Of a stretch of 64,000 nt of DNA, positions 52,696 through 61,888 are shown one piece after another. The stretch covers positions 372,001 to 436,000 of the forward strand of contig CP050848.1 of the NCBI GenBank assembly GCA_014873095.1. The letters are read 5' to 3'. Below the pieces are notes generated by a model that was not told where the DNA came from, did no database searches, and was given only the letters and a program-made list of their open reading frames with translations. This stretch comes from Planctomycetales bacterium ZRK34. Lineage in GTDB: Bacteria; Planctomycetota; Phycisphaerae; Phycisphaerales; Zrk34. Each line of letters starts with the position of its first letter. Positions within the stretch are counted from its first letter, which is position 1. Both the position numbers and the translations under genes were made by a program.

Positions 52696-54195
52696 ATGGT
52701 GACGAGCGTGTGCGCGCGGCGTATCTCGAGACGCTGTGTATTGACGTGGTGCGGTGTGGTTGCGATGGGGTATTTGCTGGTTGCGAGCGGATCGGCGACG
52801 GCGGCGCTGTATTCGATCGGTACGAACTTCACCGGCAGCGACAGCGATTACAACGATTCATTTTTCATTCCGCCGGACACGATGGGCGCGGTCGGGCCCA
52901 ATCACATCGGGGTGCTGATCAACGGCCGGTGGTCGGTGTACAACAAGAACACGACGCCGGGCTCGTTGATTTCGGGCATGTCGCTGAACAACTTCTGGTC
53001 GACAAAGACGGGTGTCACCCCTTCCGGCAGTTTTGCCTTTGATCCGCGGATCATCTACGACAACGCCAGCGGGCGGTGGTTTGCCGCGGCGGTCGACAAT
53101 GCGGGCGCTGCGAACAATTTTCTGGTGGCGGTCTCGGCGACCAACGATCCGACCGGCTCGTGGAGCGGATTCAAGATCGACTCGGACACCGACAACGTCG
53201 AGTGGGCTGACTTTCCGATGATGGGCGTTAACCAGGACGCAGTGGTGATCTCGGCGAACATGTTTCCGGTCAGCAGCGGCGGAACGTCGACGAGTTTCCT
53301 GGTGCTGCCGAAGTCGGACCTTCTGGCCGGCTCACCGACGGTGGCCAACCGGACGCTGATCGAGAATCAAAATCTGAACAACACAGGCTTCGCCCCCCAA
53401 CCGGTGTTCGACTACACCAACAGCAGTCTGCCGCTGCCGATCCTTTCAGCGTATAACAAGCCAGCCGGCTCCCTGAAGACCTCGAGCATCACGGGCACGG
53501 CGGCCTCGCCGACGTTGAGCACGGCCGGCGGATTCATCACGGTGACGGGCCGCAACAGTCCACCGGACATCGATCAGCCTGGCGCGAAGGTCGACATTGA
53601 TGCCGGCGACAACCGCTTCAGCGGCAACGTGATCATGCAGCAACACAGTTGGCGGACGAACCCGAGCCTGTGGGCTGCGCACAGCGTGGAAATCAGCGGG
53701 CGGGCGGCCATCGAATGGTACGAGATCGACGCAACGACCAATGCCCTGCTGCAGAGCGGGACGATCAGCGATCCGTCGCTGGCGTTCAACTATCCCACGA
53801 TCGCGGTCAACGAAGACGGCGATGTGGTGATCGGTTACAGCGGCGGCGACCCGAGCACGTTCATCAGCACCTACGTGAGCGTCGGCGAGACCAACACCAC
53901 CACGGGCGTGACCACGTTTGACTCACCGGACTTGACCAAGGCGGGGCTGGATGATTATCAGCGACTGGACAGCATCGGTCGCAACCGCTGGGGCGACTAC
54001 AGCGCGACCGTGCTGGACCCGTCCAACGACAAGCACTTCTGGACGTTTCAGGAGTTCGTGCTGGCGGATAACGTGTGGGCGGTGCAGGTGACGGAGATCG
54101 TCATCGGCTCGACGCAGATTCCGCTGCCCGGCGCGTCAGCGATGGGGCTGGCGGCGATGGGGTTGATGATGATGCGCCGCCGGCCGGGCCGCTGA
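52696..54195 (+). CDS. Secreted protein with PEP-CTERM-like sorting tail
   Basis: The start at 52696 has AGGAGATG upstream and a signal peptide (CVLTWCGVVAMGYLLVASGSATA). The 499-residue mature part is rich in Ser/Thr/Asn and beta structure (YNDSFFIPPDTMGAVGPNHI, WADFPMMGVNQDAVVISAN), a pattern found in large secreted planctomycete proteins. The tail, IPLPGASAMGLAAMGLMMMRRR, fits a variant PEP-CTERM signal. The function is unknown; an extracellular or surface role is likely. Confidence 0.8.
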   Translation: MVTSVCARRISRRCVLTWCGVVAMGYLLVASGSATAALYSIGTNFTGSDSDYNDSFFIPPDTMGAVGPNHIGVLINGRWSVYNKNTTPGSLISGMSLNNFWSTKTGVTPSGSFAFDPRIIYDNASGRWFAAAVDNAGAANNFLVAVSATNDPTGSWSGFKIDSDTDNVEWADFPMMGVNQDAVVISANMFPVSSGGTSTSFLVLPKSDLLAGSPTVANRTLIENQNLNNTGFAPQPVFDYTNSSLPLPILSAYNKPAGSLKTSSITGTAASPTLSTAGGFITVTGRNSPPDIDQPGAKVDIDAGDNRFSGNVIMQQHSWRTNPSLWAAHSVEISGRAAIEWYEIDATTNALLQSGTISDPSLAFNYPTIAVNEDGDVVIGYSGGDPSTFISTYVSVGETNTTTGVTTFDSPDLTKAGLDDYQRLDSIGRNRWGDYSATVLDPSNDKHFWTFQEFVLADNVWAVQVTEIVIGSTQIPLPGASAMGLAAMGLMMMRRRPGR

Positions 54196-54240
54196 TCTGA
54201 ATCCGTCTGGGTCTTCTTCATCCATGACACACAAAAAATT

Positions 54241-54271
54241 GCCCCCGCATCATCAGGTGTGATGCGGGGGC
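54241..54271 (+). terminator. Strong bidirectional-type hairpin terminator
   Basis: GCCCCCGCATCA (54241-54252) pairs perfectly with 54260-54271, a 12-bp stem with a 7-base loop, flanked by AAAAAA on the left and a T-rich run on the right. It ends the PEP-CTERM gene. The following 400 bases to 54672 hold no gene I can support; they should contain the next promoter. Confidence 0.85.
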
Positions 54272-54672
54272 ATGTGTTTTGTGTAGGTGTGTGATCACAC
54301 GCGCCTGTGGGCGCGATCAATCGGTACTGGGCGACCCGTGCGCCCGCCATTCGGCATGTCTGTGACGCGCCGGCACAACACTTCTGCGATCTGATGTGCT
54401 GTAGACGCCACGCGCCGTTACAACCGTTAAAAGCAACACGGACGTTATCGGCCCGTCCGTCATCACATCTGATTAGTTAACAGCCACTTACGATATCGCT
54501 ACGCCCAGCGTGCAGATTTGGCACACGCTTCGCTTTAATTCCACCGTTCGCACGCTGACCCCAGCGTCGGACAGGGACGAACGCCGAGACGCATGACGGC
54601 ACATGGTGTGCCAGAGAGAAAAAACCGAGACCGCTCGCAACGGTCTGAGCCTCATGCCTCAAGGAGCGTTCG

Positions 54673-55572
54673 ATGAACTTTGCCACGATCAAAACTGTCG
54701 GGATGTTGGGTATTCTTGCTTTGCTTTCGGCCACCGCCACGGCCGCGCCGGTGATTGACGGCCGCGCCCTCGGCGCCGCTGAAGGCTATCAGTACAGCGC
54801 CCAGATCGCCCCCTCCAAAGATGCGGACAAGGTTCCGCCGGCGACGGTCTTCTTCGCCCAGGATGCGGCGACGTTTGATCTGTCGGTGGCGGTGATCATT
54901 CCGCTGCAGTACGTCGACAACACCTACGGCATCGATGGCGACCCGGCGACCCACACGCACTTCACCTGGCAGAAGGAACAGGACATCACCAAGGCCAAGG
55001 AAGACGACCACAAGTTCAACGAGCTGGTCGGCTCGGATAAGGTCGGCTTCGAGATCGCCCTGCCGGGCGCCAGCAGTTCGTCATTCATCCTCGACTACAT
55101 CAGCTTCGACAGCATGAGCAACATGTGGGTCGGCGGCACCGCGCTTGACACCGGCCGCGATGACGATGGCGTGGTCTCCATGGCGGCCACCTCCCTGCAG
55201 TACAACCTCAACAACATCGCCGAGCTGACGACCTTCTCGCCTGAGCTGACCTACGCCGACCCGATGAACCCCGGCGAAACCGAGTACACCACCGTCGACG
55301 CCAACCTGGCCGACTGGATCTTCGAAGTCGTCTACGAATTCAAGATCGACGGCTCGTACTTCAACAACACCCTCGTGCTCAGCGACAACGGTTTCATCAA
55401 CGGGTTTGACATGGTCTTCGATCAGCTTCACGCTTCGCCCCACAAGGTCGGCGAATTCAACGACGGCACCCCGGAAGAATTCAGCGCCCTGATCCCGACG
55501 CCCTCGTCGGCCGGCATGGGCCTGTTCCTCCTGGTCGGCCTGGCTGCCCGCGGCCTGCGTCGCAAGGACTGA
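54673..55572 (+). CDS. Secreted protein with PEP-CTERM-like tail
   Basis: A 299-residue protein with a signal peptide (MLGILALLSATATAAP) and AAGGAG-type site. The middle is acidic and beta-rich. The tail, IPTPSSAGMGLFLLVGLAARGLRRKD, resembles PEP-CTERM sorting signals with IPTP in place of VPEP. No enzyme motif is recognised. It has its own terminator. Confidence 0.8.
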   Translation: MNFATIKTVGMLGILALLSATATAAPVIDGRALGAAEGYQYSAQIAPSKDADKVPPATVFFAQDAATFDLSVAVIIPLQYVDNTYGIDGDPATHTHFTWQKEQDITKAKEDDHKFNELVGSDKVGFEIALPGASSSSFILDYISFDSMSNMWVGGTALDTGRDDDGVVSMAATSLQYNLNNIAELTTFSPELTYADPMNPGETEYTTVDANLADWIFEVVYEFKIDGSYFNNTLVLSDNGFINGFDMVFDQLHASPHKVGEFNDGTPEEFSALIPTPSSAGMGLFLLVGLAARGLRRKD

Positions 55573-55605
55573 ATCCTCAGCAGACTACCAACGAATCCTT
55601 GAGCG

Positions 55606-55642
55606 ACAGGCCTCACGCTTAACGGCATGGGGCCTGTTTCTT
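55606..55642 (+). terminator. Intrinsic terminator
   Basis: ACAGGCC (55606-55612) pairs with GGCCTGT (55631-55637), followed by TTCTT. It lies 34 bases past the stop of the preceding gene on the same strand. Confidence 0.75.
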
Positions 55643-55703
55643 GCGCGGTGGGTGATCCGGGGCGTGGCTTGTTCAGGCGGCATGTCGATGACAGAATGAT
55701 GGC

Positions 55704-56669
55704 ATGCGAATGTGGACATGGCATGTTGCGATGATGCTGGTGCTGGTGTTTACCGGAGCGGGATGGTGTCAACCGTCGACTTCGCGATCCGTGATCGTCG
55801 ACGGACGGTTTGAGCGCGGGTTGAAGGTGTACGACCCGGCGCCCGGGCGGCATGTGCAGCGCGGCATCATCGGACTTCACCCGGCTGATGATGCACCACC
55901 GGTGTGGGGGCTGGCTCAGTGGCACAGTCGATTCAGCCTGGCCGGGGCGGAAGCGGCGGCGGTCGACGGCGGTGTTCGGTTTGATGATCCGGCCAAGTCG
56001 GTGAAGTTCGGGCCGACCGATGTCGAAGGCCGGCGGCGGGTTGATCTGACGCTGGCGCTGAACGGGCGGCGTGAGTATGACGGACATTTGCGACAGGCGG
56101 GTCAGGCCTGGCCGCACCTGCTGGTTGAGCAGCGTTTTGACGATCCGCCGCGTGTTACGAAACTCAGCGCGCTGCGACTGCAGGTACAATGTCGACTGAT
56201 CCGGGCGGCCGGCGAGCGGACCGAACGATGGAGCGATGCGCTGCATGCAGCCCAGTTTCAACTGTTTCTGACCGTGCAGAATCGCAATCCCGATTCACCC
56301 GGCCATGGTGATTATCTCTGGTTCGGCGTGCCGATGTATGACTCGCGGCACCGCTTCGCCCACGCCCATGCGGCGAAAGATCAGAGCACGGCCGACAAAC
56401 CCGGCACCGGCAAGTTCATCTACAGTCTGCCCGGCCAACAGGTCAGCCCGCAGAGCGCCCACGACGGCGCGTGGATCACGATCAACCTCGACCTGCTGCC
56501 GGAGATCAACCGAGCCATGGCCCTGGCGCGCCAGCGCGGCTTTCTCAAAAACAGCCCAGACCCGGCGGATTTTTACATCTCCGGAATGAACATGGGCTGG
56601 GAAGTCACCGCCCCGCTCGACGTGGCCATGCAGGTGCGCGACCTGAGCCTGACGGCCTCGGAACCGTGA
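55704..56669 (+). CDS. Secreted hypothetical protein
   Basis: A 321-residue protein with a signal peptide (MRMWTWHVAMMLVLVFTGAG, Cys near the end could be a lipobox). The mature protein is beta-rich, with WGLAQWHSRFSLAG, NRNPDSPGHGDYLWFGVPMYD and MNMGWEVTAPLDVAMQVRDLSL. I do not recognise a family; the pattern suggests a jelly-roll, possibly sugar-binding. It stands alone before the K+ channel gene. Confidence 0.6.
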   Translation: MRMWTWHVAMMLVLVFTGAGWCQPSTSRSVIVDGRFERGLKVYDPAPGRHVQRGIIGLHPADDAPPVWGLAQWHSRFSLAGAEAAAVDGGVRFDDPAKSVKFGPTDVEGRRRVDLTLALNGRREYDGHLRQAGQAWPHLLVEQRFDDPPRVTKLSALRLQVQCRLIRAAGERTERWSDALHAAQFQLFLTVQNRNPDSPGHGDYLWFGVPMYDSRHRFAHAHAAKDQSTADKPGTGKFIYSLPGQQVSPQSAHDGAWITINLDLLPEINRAMALARQRGFLKNSPDPADFYISGMNMGWEVTAPLDVAMQVRDLSLTASEP

Positions 56670-56859
56670 AGCGGGTTTGAACAGCGCAGCAATCCGCAGG
56701 GCCGAACTGCCTGATCGATAAACACACTGCGCGATGATTGAGCATCTTGTGGCCGACACAGGGCGCTTGCGCTTCGATTTTGCCTCGGAAATCGCCCGAT
56801 GGCGGTGGCGCGTGATTTGCATGCGTCAGGGAGCCGGACTCCGGCGGAGTGATCGCAGC

Positions 56860-57936
56860 ATGCAACATTCAACCCGGCAGCTTGCCATTGGTGTGGCGTT
56901 TATGTTTGGCACGGTCGTCGTGGCTGTGCTGGGGTATGTGATTGCGGGCTGGCCGATCGGCGATGCGATTTACATGGTGGTGATCACGGTGTTCGGCGTC
57001 GGCTACGGGGAGGTTCGCACGATCGACTCACCGGGGCTGCGGATCTTCACGATCGGCGTGATCGTCGCCGGCTGCACCGCCCTGATCTACATCATCGGCG
57101 GCTTCCTCCAATTCCTCACCGAAGGCCAGATCCAACGCGCCTTAGGAGCACGACGCATGACCCGCGAAATCGACCACCTCGACAACCATGTCATCATCTG
57201 CGGGTTTGGACGCATCGGGCACATCCTCGCCGCCGACCTGGTCACCGCTCATCGTGAATTCGTCATTCTCGAACTGGACCCAGACCGCATCGCCGAAGCA
57301 CAATCACTCGGCTACCTGGTTTACACCGGCGACGCCACCAGCGAAACCGCCCTGACCGCCGTCGGCATCAAGCGCGCCGCCACACTCGCGGTCGTCCTGC
57401 CCAACGATGCCGCCAATGTCTTCATCACCCTCTCGGCCCGCAATCTGAACCCGAATGTTGAAATCATCGCACGTGGTGACAAGCCCTCGACCGAGCGCAA
57501 GCTCATGCAGGCCGGCGCGACGCGCGTGGTGTTACCCGCCCAGATCGGCGCCGAGCGCATGGCTCACCTGATCCTTCACCCCACCGCAGCCGACCTGATC
57601 TCTTCCGATGCGCACACCCACGAGCTGGCCGTGTCGCTCGGCGAATTCGGCCTACAGATCGAACAGCTCACCATCGAATCTGAATCACCCTTGATCGGCA
57701 AGCCGCTCAGCAGTATCGAGGTGCGCGGCCACGGCGCCTTCGTCATCTTCGCCCTCAAGCGATCCGACGGCGAGGTCATCTCCAAACCCGAACCGGGCAC
57801 GCTCATCGTACCCGGCGACAGTCTGATCGTGATCGGCCGCTCGGGTGAAACCCCCGCCTTCGTCGATCGCACCGTCACTAAAAAAGAAATCCGATACCGC
57901 GGCGGCGTCGTGACCCAGCGCACGACACGTGGATGA
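56860..57936 (+). CDS. Potassium channel with C-terminal TrkA-N/TrkA-C (RCK) domains
   Basis: A 358-residue protein from the ATG at 56860, with GGAG upstream. It has two membrane helices bracketing the pore, with a selectivity filter FGVGYGEV (GYG with Glu in place of Asp). The regulatory part has a Rossmann TrkA-N domain (HVIICGFGRIGHILAADL) and a TrkA-C domain (ISKPEPGTLIVPGDSLIVIG). It likely conducts K+ and senses nucleotide or cation levels. Confidence 0.9.
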   Translation: MQHSTRQLAIGVAFMFGTVVVAVLGYVIAGWPIGDAIYMVVITVFGVGYGEVRTIDSPGLRIFTIGVIVAGCTALIYIIGGFLQFLTEGQIQRALGARRMTREIDHLDNHVIICGFGRIGHILAADLVTAHREFVILELDPDRIAEAQSLGYLVYTGDATSETALTAVGIKRAATLAVVLPNDAANVFITLSARNLNPNVEIIARGDKPSTERKLMQAGATRVVLPAQIGAERMAHLILHPTAADLISSDAHTHELAVSLGEFGLQIEQLTIESESPLIGKPLSSIEVRGHGAFVIFALKRSDGEVISKPEPGTLIVPGDSLIVIGRSGETPAFVDRTVTKKEIRYRGGVVTQRTTRG

Positions 57937-57987
57937 TGGGCGTACCCGCGGACGCGCTCCCCTGCGGGTCGCGGCTAAACGGGGTGA

Positions 57988-58680
57988 TCACTGCGGGGGC
58001 TGATCGGGTCTGGTCTCGCGCTGATAATCACGGAACCGTTCGCGCCCGCCGGGGCCGCCCGGACCACCGGGGCCGCGCCCTTCCGGGGGACCGCCGCGGC
58101 CCATGCCGGCGCTTCGGATGTGCATGGCGGTCAGGCGCATCAGGCGACGGGCCTGATCGGCATCCAGGTGCGGACGGATGCGCAGCAGGTGATCGACGAT
58201 GCGGCGTTCCATGCGGGCATTCAGCGCCAGCACATCATCCAGCCGCGTGAGAATCTGCTCGTCGGTGGCTTCTTCGTTCTGCAACACTTCGATGAACTGA
58301 CTGCGGGCCTGCCGCATCGATTGAAAGATCGACATCATGTCGTCGCGGAATTCCGGGTCCGCGGTGCGAACCTTTTCAGCCTGCTGGTCATCGAGATTCA
58401 GAAAACGGCGCAGGTGATTGTCGTCGAGGCCGCGTGCGGTGTTTTCACCGCGCCCGCCGGGGCCTCCGGGGCCCTGACCGAAGCGGCGTGACTCGTCGGC
58501 GCTGAATCGATGGCGCGGCGTTTCAGCCGGGGGTGGCGGCGGCGGCTGTTGGAAATGACCCGTGGCGAAAAACGCGCCGATGCCCGCCGCCCCGGCGATC
58601 AGCAACACCATGATCATGAACCAGTTCCGCTGCCCGGGATTGGCCTGATCGTCCGGCATGTCGATCATGGGATCGTTCAC
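57988..58680 (-). CDS. CpxP/Spy-like periplasmic protein with membrane anchor
   Basis: A 230-residue protein with one N-terminal membrane helix (WFMIMVLLIAGAAGIGAFFATG), then a Pro-rich segment and a helical region with DPEFRDDMMSIFQSMRQARSQFIEVL, as in CpxP/Spy heavy-metal-resistance-type proteins. The C-terminus is Gly-rich (RGPGGPGGPGGRE). It overlaps the anti-sigma gene by 4 bases and so belongs to the ECF unit, probably in envelope stress. Confidence 0.72.
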   Translation of the reverse strand: MNDPMIDMPDDQANPGQRNWFMIMVLLIAGAAGIGAFFATGHFQQPPPPPPAETPRHRFSADESRRFGQGPGGPGGRGENTARGLDDNHLRRFLNLDDQQAEKVRTADPEFRDDMMSIFQSMRQARSQFIEVLQNEEATDEQILTRLDDVLALNARMERRIVDHLLRIRPHLDADQARRLMRLTAMHIRSAGMGRGGPPEGRGPGGPGGPGGRERFRDYQRETRPDQPPQ

Positions 58681-59228
58681 TGGGTCACCTCCCCGGATGC
58701 GTCAGACGATTCGGTCAACACGATGTCGCCGAGCCCCAACGCCGATGGCGAGGCGAAGCGGTCGAGATACAGGTCGGCGGCGACCAGGTCTTCGGCGCTG
58801 GCGACAGTGGTGGTGGTTTGCGTCGCGGTCGTGTTCGTGGCGGCCGTGGTGGTGGTCGTGTTCGTTGTCGAATCGGCAGTGATGCGGGCGGTCAGATGAC
58901 CGATGCCGATCGAGAGCATGATCAGGGCGGCGGCCCGCCATGTCGTACCGGTCGCCCACCAACTCTGATGACGGCGGACGATCACCTGCGGTTCGGCCGT
59001 GTGCGATTCAACCTCGATGCGCTGTTTCAGCGCCGGCCACAGATCGACCGCCTCGAACTCCGGCGGCGCATCCGCGTCATCCAGCAGATCATGCACGAGC
59101 GACAACTCGTCCAGACGCTGCTGACAGGCGGGGCACTCAGCCAGGTGGCGTCGCACCGAGTCCGAGTCGGCCTCGGGACTGTGCCCGGCCAGCAGGTCGA
59201 TCAAAATGGCGTCTGAAAGGTGGTTCAT
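58677..59228 (-). CDS. Zinc-finger anti-sigma factor
   Basis: A 183-residue protein starting at 59228 with AAGGAG. The N-terminal zinc-binding motif is His28-Cys32-Cys35 (HLAECPAC). A membrane helix follows at about 95-112. A Thr-rich linker with a run of TTT/NTT leads to a periplasmic tail. It overlaps both neighbours by 4 bases (ATGA), giving a sigma/anti-sigma/effector unit. Confidence 0.85.
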   Translation of the reverse strand: MNHLSDAILIDLLAGHSPEADSDSVRRHLAECPACQQRLDELSLVHDLLDDADAPPEFEAVDLWPALKQRIEVESHTAEPQVIVRRHQSWWATGTTWRAAALIMLSIGIGHLTARITADSTTNTTTTTAATNTTATQTTTTVASAEDLVAADLYLDRFASPSALGLGDIVLTESSDASGEVTQ

Positions 59229-59821
59229 GACGGTCGGCTCCTTATCTTTGAACGCACCGCGGGCCCGTTCCCTGCGGGGGCAGGCCCGAGGTCGGCAAGT
59301 TTTTTTCGCAACGTCGCATAAGCCCGCACCAGCAGGGATTCCACCGCCGAAACGCTGTCGTCGGTCATCTCGGCGATCTCGCGGTGCGACATGCCCTGGT
59401 AACGGTGCAGCACCACGGCGGTGCGCTGGCGATCGGGCAATTCCGCCAGCGCCGCCTGCACACGGGCCGCCCGCTCGGCGGATTCCAGCGGATCGTCCGC
59501 CGCGGGACCGGCCGGCTCGATCGTCGGCAGCGCGACGGTCTTGTTGACGCGGCGGCGGCGATAGTCGGTGCAGAGATTCACCACGATGCGGTAAAACCAC
59601 GTGGTGAAACGGGCCGTCGGCTCGAATCGATCCGCATGACGATACACACGAAAAAAAGCTTCCTGGGCGATGTCCTGCGCCACGTCGGCATCACCAAGCA
59701 GGCGATAAGCCAGCCCCAGGGCCTTGGTCTGATGACGGCGCACCAGCGTTTCAAACGCCGCCTCGTCACGCCCGGCCACCGCGGCGATCAACTGCTCATC
59801 GGTTTGTTCGGCACGGTCCAT
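59225..59821 (-). CDS. ECF RNA polymerase sigma factor
   Basis: A 198-residue sigma factor from the ATG at 59821. Region 2: DADVAQDIAQEAFFRVYRHAD and FTTWFYRIVVNLCTDYRRR. Region 4: LPDRQRTAVVLHRYQGMSHREIAEMTDDSVSAVESLLVRAYATLRKKL. The frame continues upstream without a start, so 59821 is preferred. It is divergent from the RG-rich secreted protein gene, which it may control. Confidence 0.92.
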   Translation of the reverse strand: MDRAEQTDEQLIAAVAGRDEAAFETLVRRHQTKALGLAYRLLGDADVAQDIAQEAFFRVYRHADRFEPTARFTTWFYRIVVNLCTDYRRRRVNKTVALPTIEPAGPAADDPLESAERAARVQAALAELPDRQRTAVVLHRYQGMSHREIAEMTDDSVSAVESLLVRAYATLRKKLADLGPAPAGNGPAVRSKIRSRPS

Positions 59822-59953
59822 GTGTGTGATTGTATCGACAACCGCGTTGAAAAAAATTCTAAATCCCACCGCAGGGTTCATCCCGCCGCTGCGTTCAAAG
59901 GGACAGAACGGCGAGGCAGTCGTTCTGAAATACCAGCACAAGGACGCAATACC

Positions 59954-60877
59954 ATGAAACGCACAGTGATGATGACCCTGATGGCCGCTGGACTCATGCT
60001 CAGCGCCGGCGCCGGGCTGGCTCACGCACAAGGCGGACCGCCCTGGCAGCGCGACGGCTACGACCGCCCGGATCGTGGACGCCAGATGCAGGACTTCCGC
60101 GGACGTGATTTTCAGGGACGCAACTTCCGCGGTGATGATTTCCGGGGTGACAACTTCCGGGGTCGTGACTTCCGGGGGCAGGGCGCCGGGCAGTGTCCTT
60201 ATGACTGCCCGAACTGTCAGCGATTCAGTCAGCGACGCGGCGGTCGTCAATCCGACAGACCGCGCAGCTTCGATCGTCAGCGCGGCGATAACTATGCCGG
60301 TGACAACTTCCGCGGACGCGGCCCCGGACAGGGTCGCGGCGCCTGGGGTATGGACAGCGGACCCGGCCGCGGACGTATGTTCGACGGCCCCAACGGCCGC
60401 TTTGATGACCCACGTGACCGGCGCGGCCCCGGCCCGGACATGCGCAGCCCGCGCGGCGATGACCGTGGTCGCTACAGCGACGACTTCCGTGGTCGTGGCC
60501 AGGGTCGCGGCATGACCTGCCCGCCCGACGGCCCGCGCAACTTCGACAAACAGCGCGGCTTTGACGGCCCGCGCAACTTCGATAGTCCCCGCAATTTCGA
60601 TCGCCCCGGACGCGGTGACTTCCGTGGACGAGGTGGTGATTTCCGCGGACGCCAGATGCAGGACTTCCGTGGTCAGGGCCGTTTCCAGGATCGTGACAAC
60701 GACGACCGCCCGCGTGCCGCCGACCGCAATGACGATCGCGACCAGGCCCGTCCCCGTGATCGTCAGCGTGACAATGACGACCGACCGAGTCGCCGGCGCT
60801 TCGACGATGATCGCCGCCCGCGGCGTGAGGGCCCGCCCCCGCCGCCCCGCGAAGAAGACTTCGACGACGCACAGTAA
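59954..60877 (+). CDS. Secreted Arg/Gly/Asp-rich low-complexity repeat protein
   Basis: A 307-residue protein with a signal peptide (MMTLMAAGLMLSAGAGLAHA). The mature part is built of degenerate repeats such as FRGRDFQGRNFRGDDF and GPRNFDKQRG, with many Arg, Gly, Asp and Phe, and a CPYDCPNC cysteine pair near residue 80. It is RGG-like but acidic as well as basic. No family is known. Divergent from an ECF sigma gene by 132 bases, so probably part of its regulon. Confidence 0.7.
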   Translation: MKRTVMMTLMAAGLMLSAGAGLAHAQGGPPWQRDGYDRPDRGRQMQDFRGRDFQGRNFRGDDFRGDNFRGRDFRGQGAGQCPYDCPNCQRFSQRRGGRQSDRPRSFDRQRGDNYAGDNFRGRGPGQGRGAWGMDSGPGRGRMFDGPNGRFDDPRDRRGPGPDMRSPRGDDRGRYSDDFRGRGQGRGMTCPPDGPRNFDKQRGFDGPRNFDSPRNFDRPGRGDFRGRGGDFRGRQMQDFRGQGRFQDRDNDDRPRAADRNDDRDQARPRDRQRDNDDRPSRRRFDDDRRPRREGPPPPPREEDFDDAQ

Positions 60878-60963
60878 CACCCCCCGTCGTGGACGCATGC
60901 CCCTCAGACCAGTCCGCGACGCATCGACAACCAAACCATGAGTCATCGTGTGGATGACTTTCC

Positions 60964-60992
60964 GGAGGGTGGAGTGGCTGGCTCCGCCCTCC
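60964..60992 (+). terminator. Intrinsic terminator
   Basis: GGAGGGTGGAG and CTCCGCCCTCC pair over 11 positions (one G-U), followed by TGTTTTC. It ends the Arg/Gly-rich gene. Confidence 0.75.
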
Positions 60993-61084
60993 TGTTTTCA
61001 TTGCTCAACACCACCGCCCTCGCCGCTTTCCAAGCCCAACCTCATTCCCACCCGACCGCTTCCAATCCCCCACCACCGCCACAC

Positions 61085-61140
61085 CTTGCTGACTTGCTGA
61101 CTTGCTGACTTGCTGACTTGCTGACTTGCTGACTTGCCGG
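61085..61140. repeat. Tandem repeat, 8-bp unit (CTTGCTGA)n
   Basis: Six perfect copies of CTTGCTGA (61085-61132) plus a degenerate seventh, in noncoding DNA. It precedes a 132-base unit that is duplicated further on. Confidence 0.9.
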
Positions 61141-61149
61141 ATTATCCTC

Positions 61150-61281
61150 AACTCCGCATAGAACAAGCACAATATGCGCCATTTTAAAGCTTCATTTGAA
61201 GAACATATTTAACTTAAATATGTTCTTTATATTGACTCTTCATAGGCAGACATTAGGCATTGAGGTTTTTACATGCTCATG
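61150..61281 (+). repeat. Duplicated intergenic unit, copy 1
   Basis: Aligns with 61451-61583: shared CTCCGCA-type start, ACAAGCACA, AAAGCT, an AT palindrome, TTGACTCTT, and the TTTTTACATGCTCATG end. The palindrome here is 14-bp arms around one C (61199-61227, AAGAACATATTTAA and its complement). Preceded by an 8-bp tandem array. No frame is conserved. Confidence 0.7.
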
Positions 61282-61380
61282 CCTACACAACTCACGGTGG
61301 GTGGCGCTGGCGGCTTGTCCGCCAGTGCCACATAACGTCTACACAAAAACAAAACCGACCAAGTCACTCGTCCCTCTGGC

Positions 61381-61436
61381 CAACCGATCAACCGATCAAC
61401 CGATCAACCGATCAACCGATCAACCGATCAACCGAT
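61381..61436. repeat. Tandem repeat, 8-bp unit (CAACCGAT)n
   Basis: Seven perfect copies of CAACCGAT, in noncoding DNA, just before copy 2 of the duplicated unit. The same arrangement (8-bp array then unit) as copy 1, although the 8-mers are unrelated. Confidence 0.92.
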
Positions 61437-61450
61437 CATATCATCACCCC

Positions 61451-61583
61451 AATTCCGCACAAAACAAGCACATATCGTGTCATTTCAAAGCTCCGCCCAA
61501 AGACCATATTTAAGTTAAATATGTTCTTTGAATTGACTCTTTAACAGCCGAAGGCTGGCCTTGGATGTTTTTACATGCTCATG
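61451..61583 (+). repeat. Duplicated intergenic unit, copy 2
   Basis: Diverged direct copy of 61150-61281, with AT palindrome CATATTTAA-G-TTAAATATG and the same TTGACTCTT and TTTTTACATGCTCATG blocks. Together these explain about half of the 1-kb gap 60878-61888, whose remainder is low-complexity and holds one palindrome. Confidence 0.7.
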
Positions 61584-61795
61584 TTTTCATGTTTTCATGG
61601 CTTCATGGCTTGCGCCCTTGAGGCGTGCGTCTGTTCGCTCTTGCGCCTTTGCGACACTGCGTCGGTGTGCCGTTATGCCTCCGTATCGGTGGACCTTGGC
61701 GCCTTGGTGTCTTTGTGCCTTGGTCACTCAGTGCAAAATATTTCGCGATGCGCGTTGTCGGAATGCGTGCGCCTTGGTGTCGGCGCATGAAACAA

Positions 61796-61815
61796 CCGCG
61801 AGCTTCCGCTCGCGG
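61796..61815. repeat. REP-like palindrome, family 3
   Basis: CCGCGAGC and GCTCGCGG flank a TTCC loop: an 8-bp perfect stem. It resembles the family 2 palindrome at 52392 in size and style but not in sequence. No T-run adjoins it, so it is more likely a dispersed repeat than a terminator. Confidence 0.55.
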
Positions 61816-61888
61816 CTGTGAGGGGTATACGTTGGATGTGTCAACCAATTAACGGGCCAACCGGTTAACCCGTTAACCGAAAAACCGC

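Noticed and set aside
60015-60946. Minus-strand Thr/Val/Ala-rich frame opposite the Arg/Gly-rich gene
   Set aside because: It is the open upstream continuation of the sigma-factor frame with no start signal, opposite a repeat-rich gene. The sigma factor starts at 59821.
61085-61436. CRISPR array
   Set aside because: The repeats are contiguous 8-mers without spacers, and no cas gene is present.
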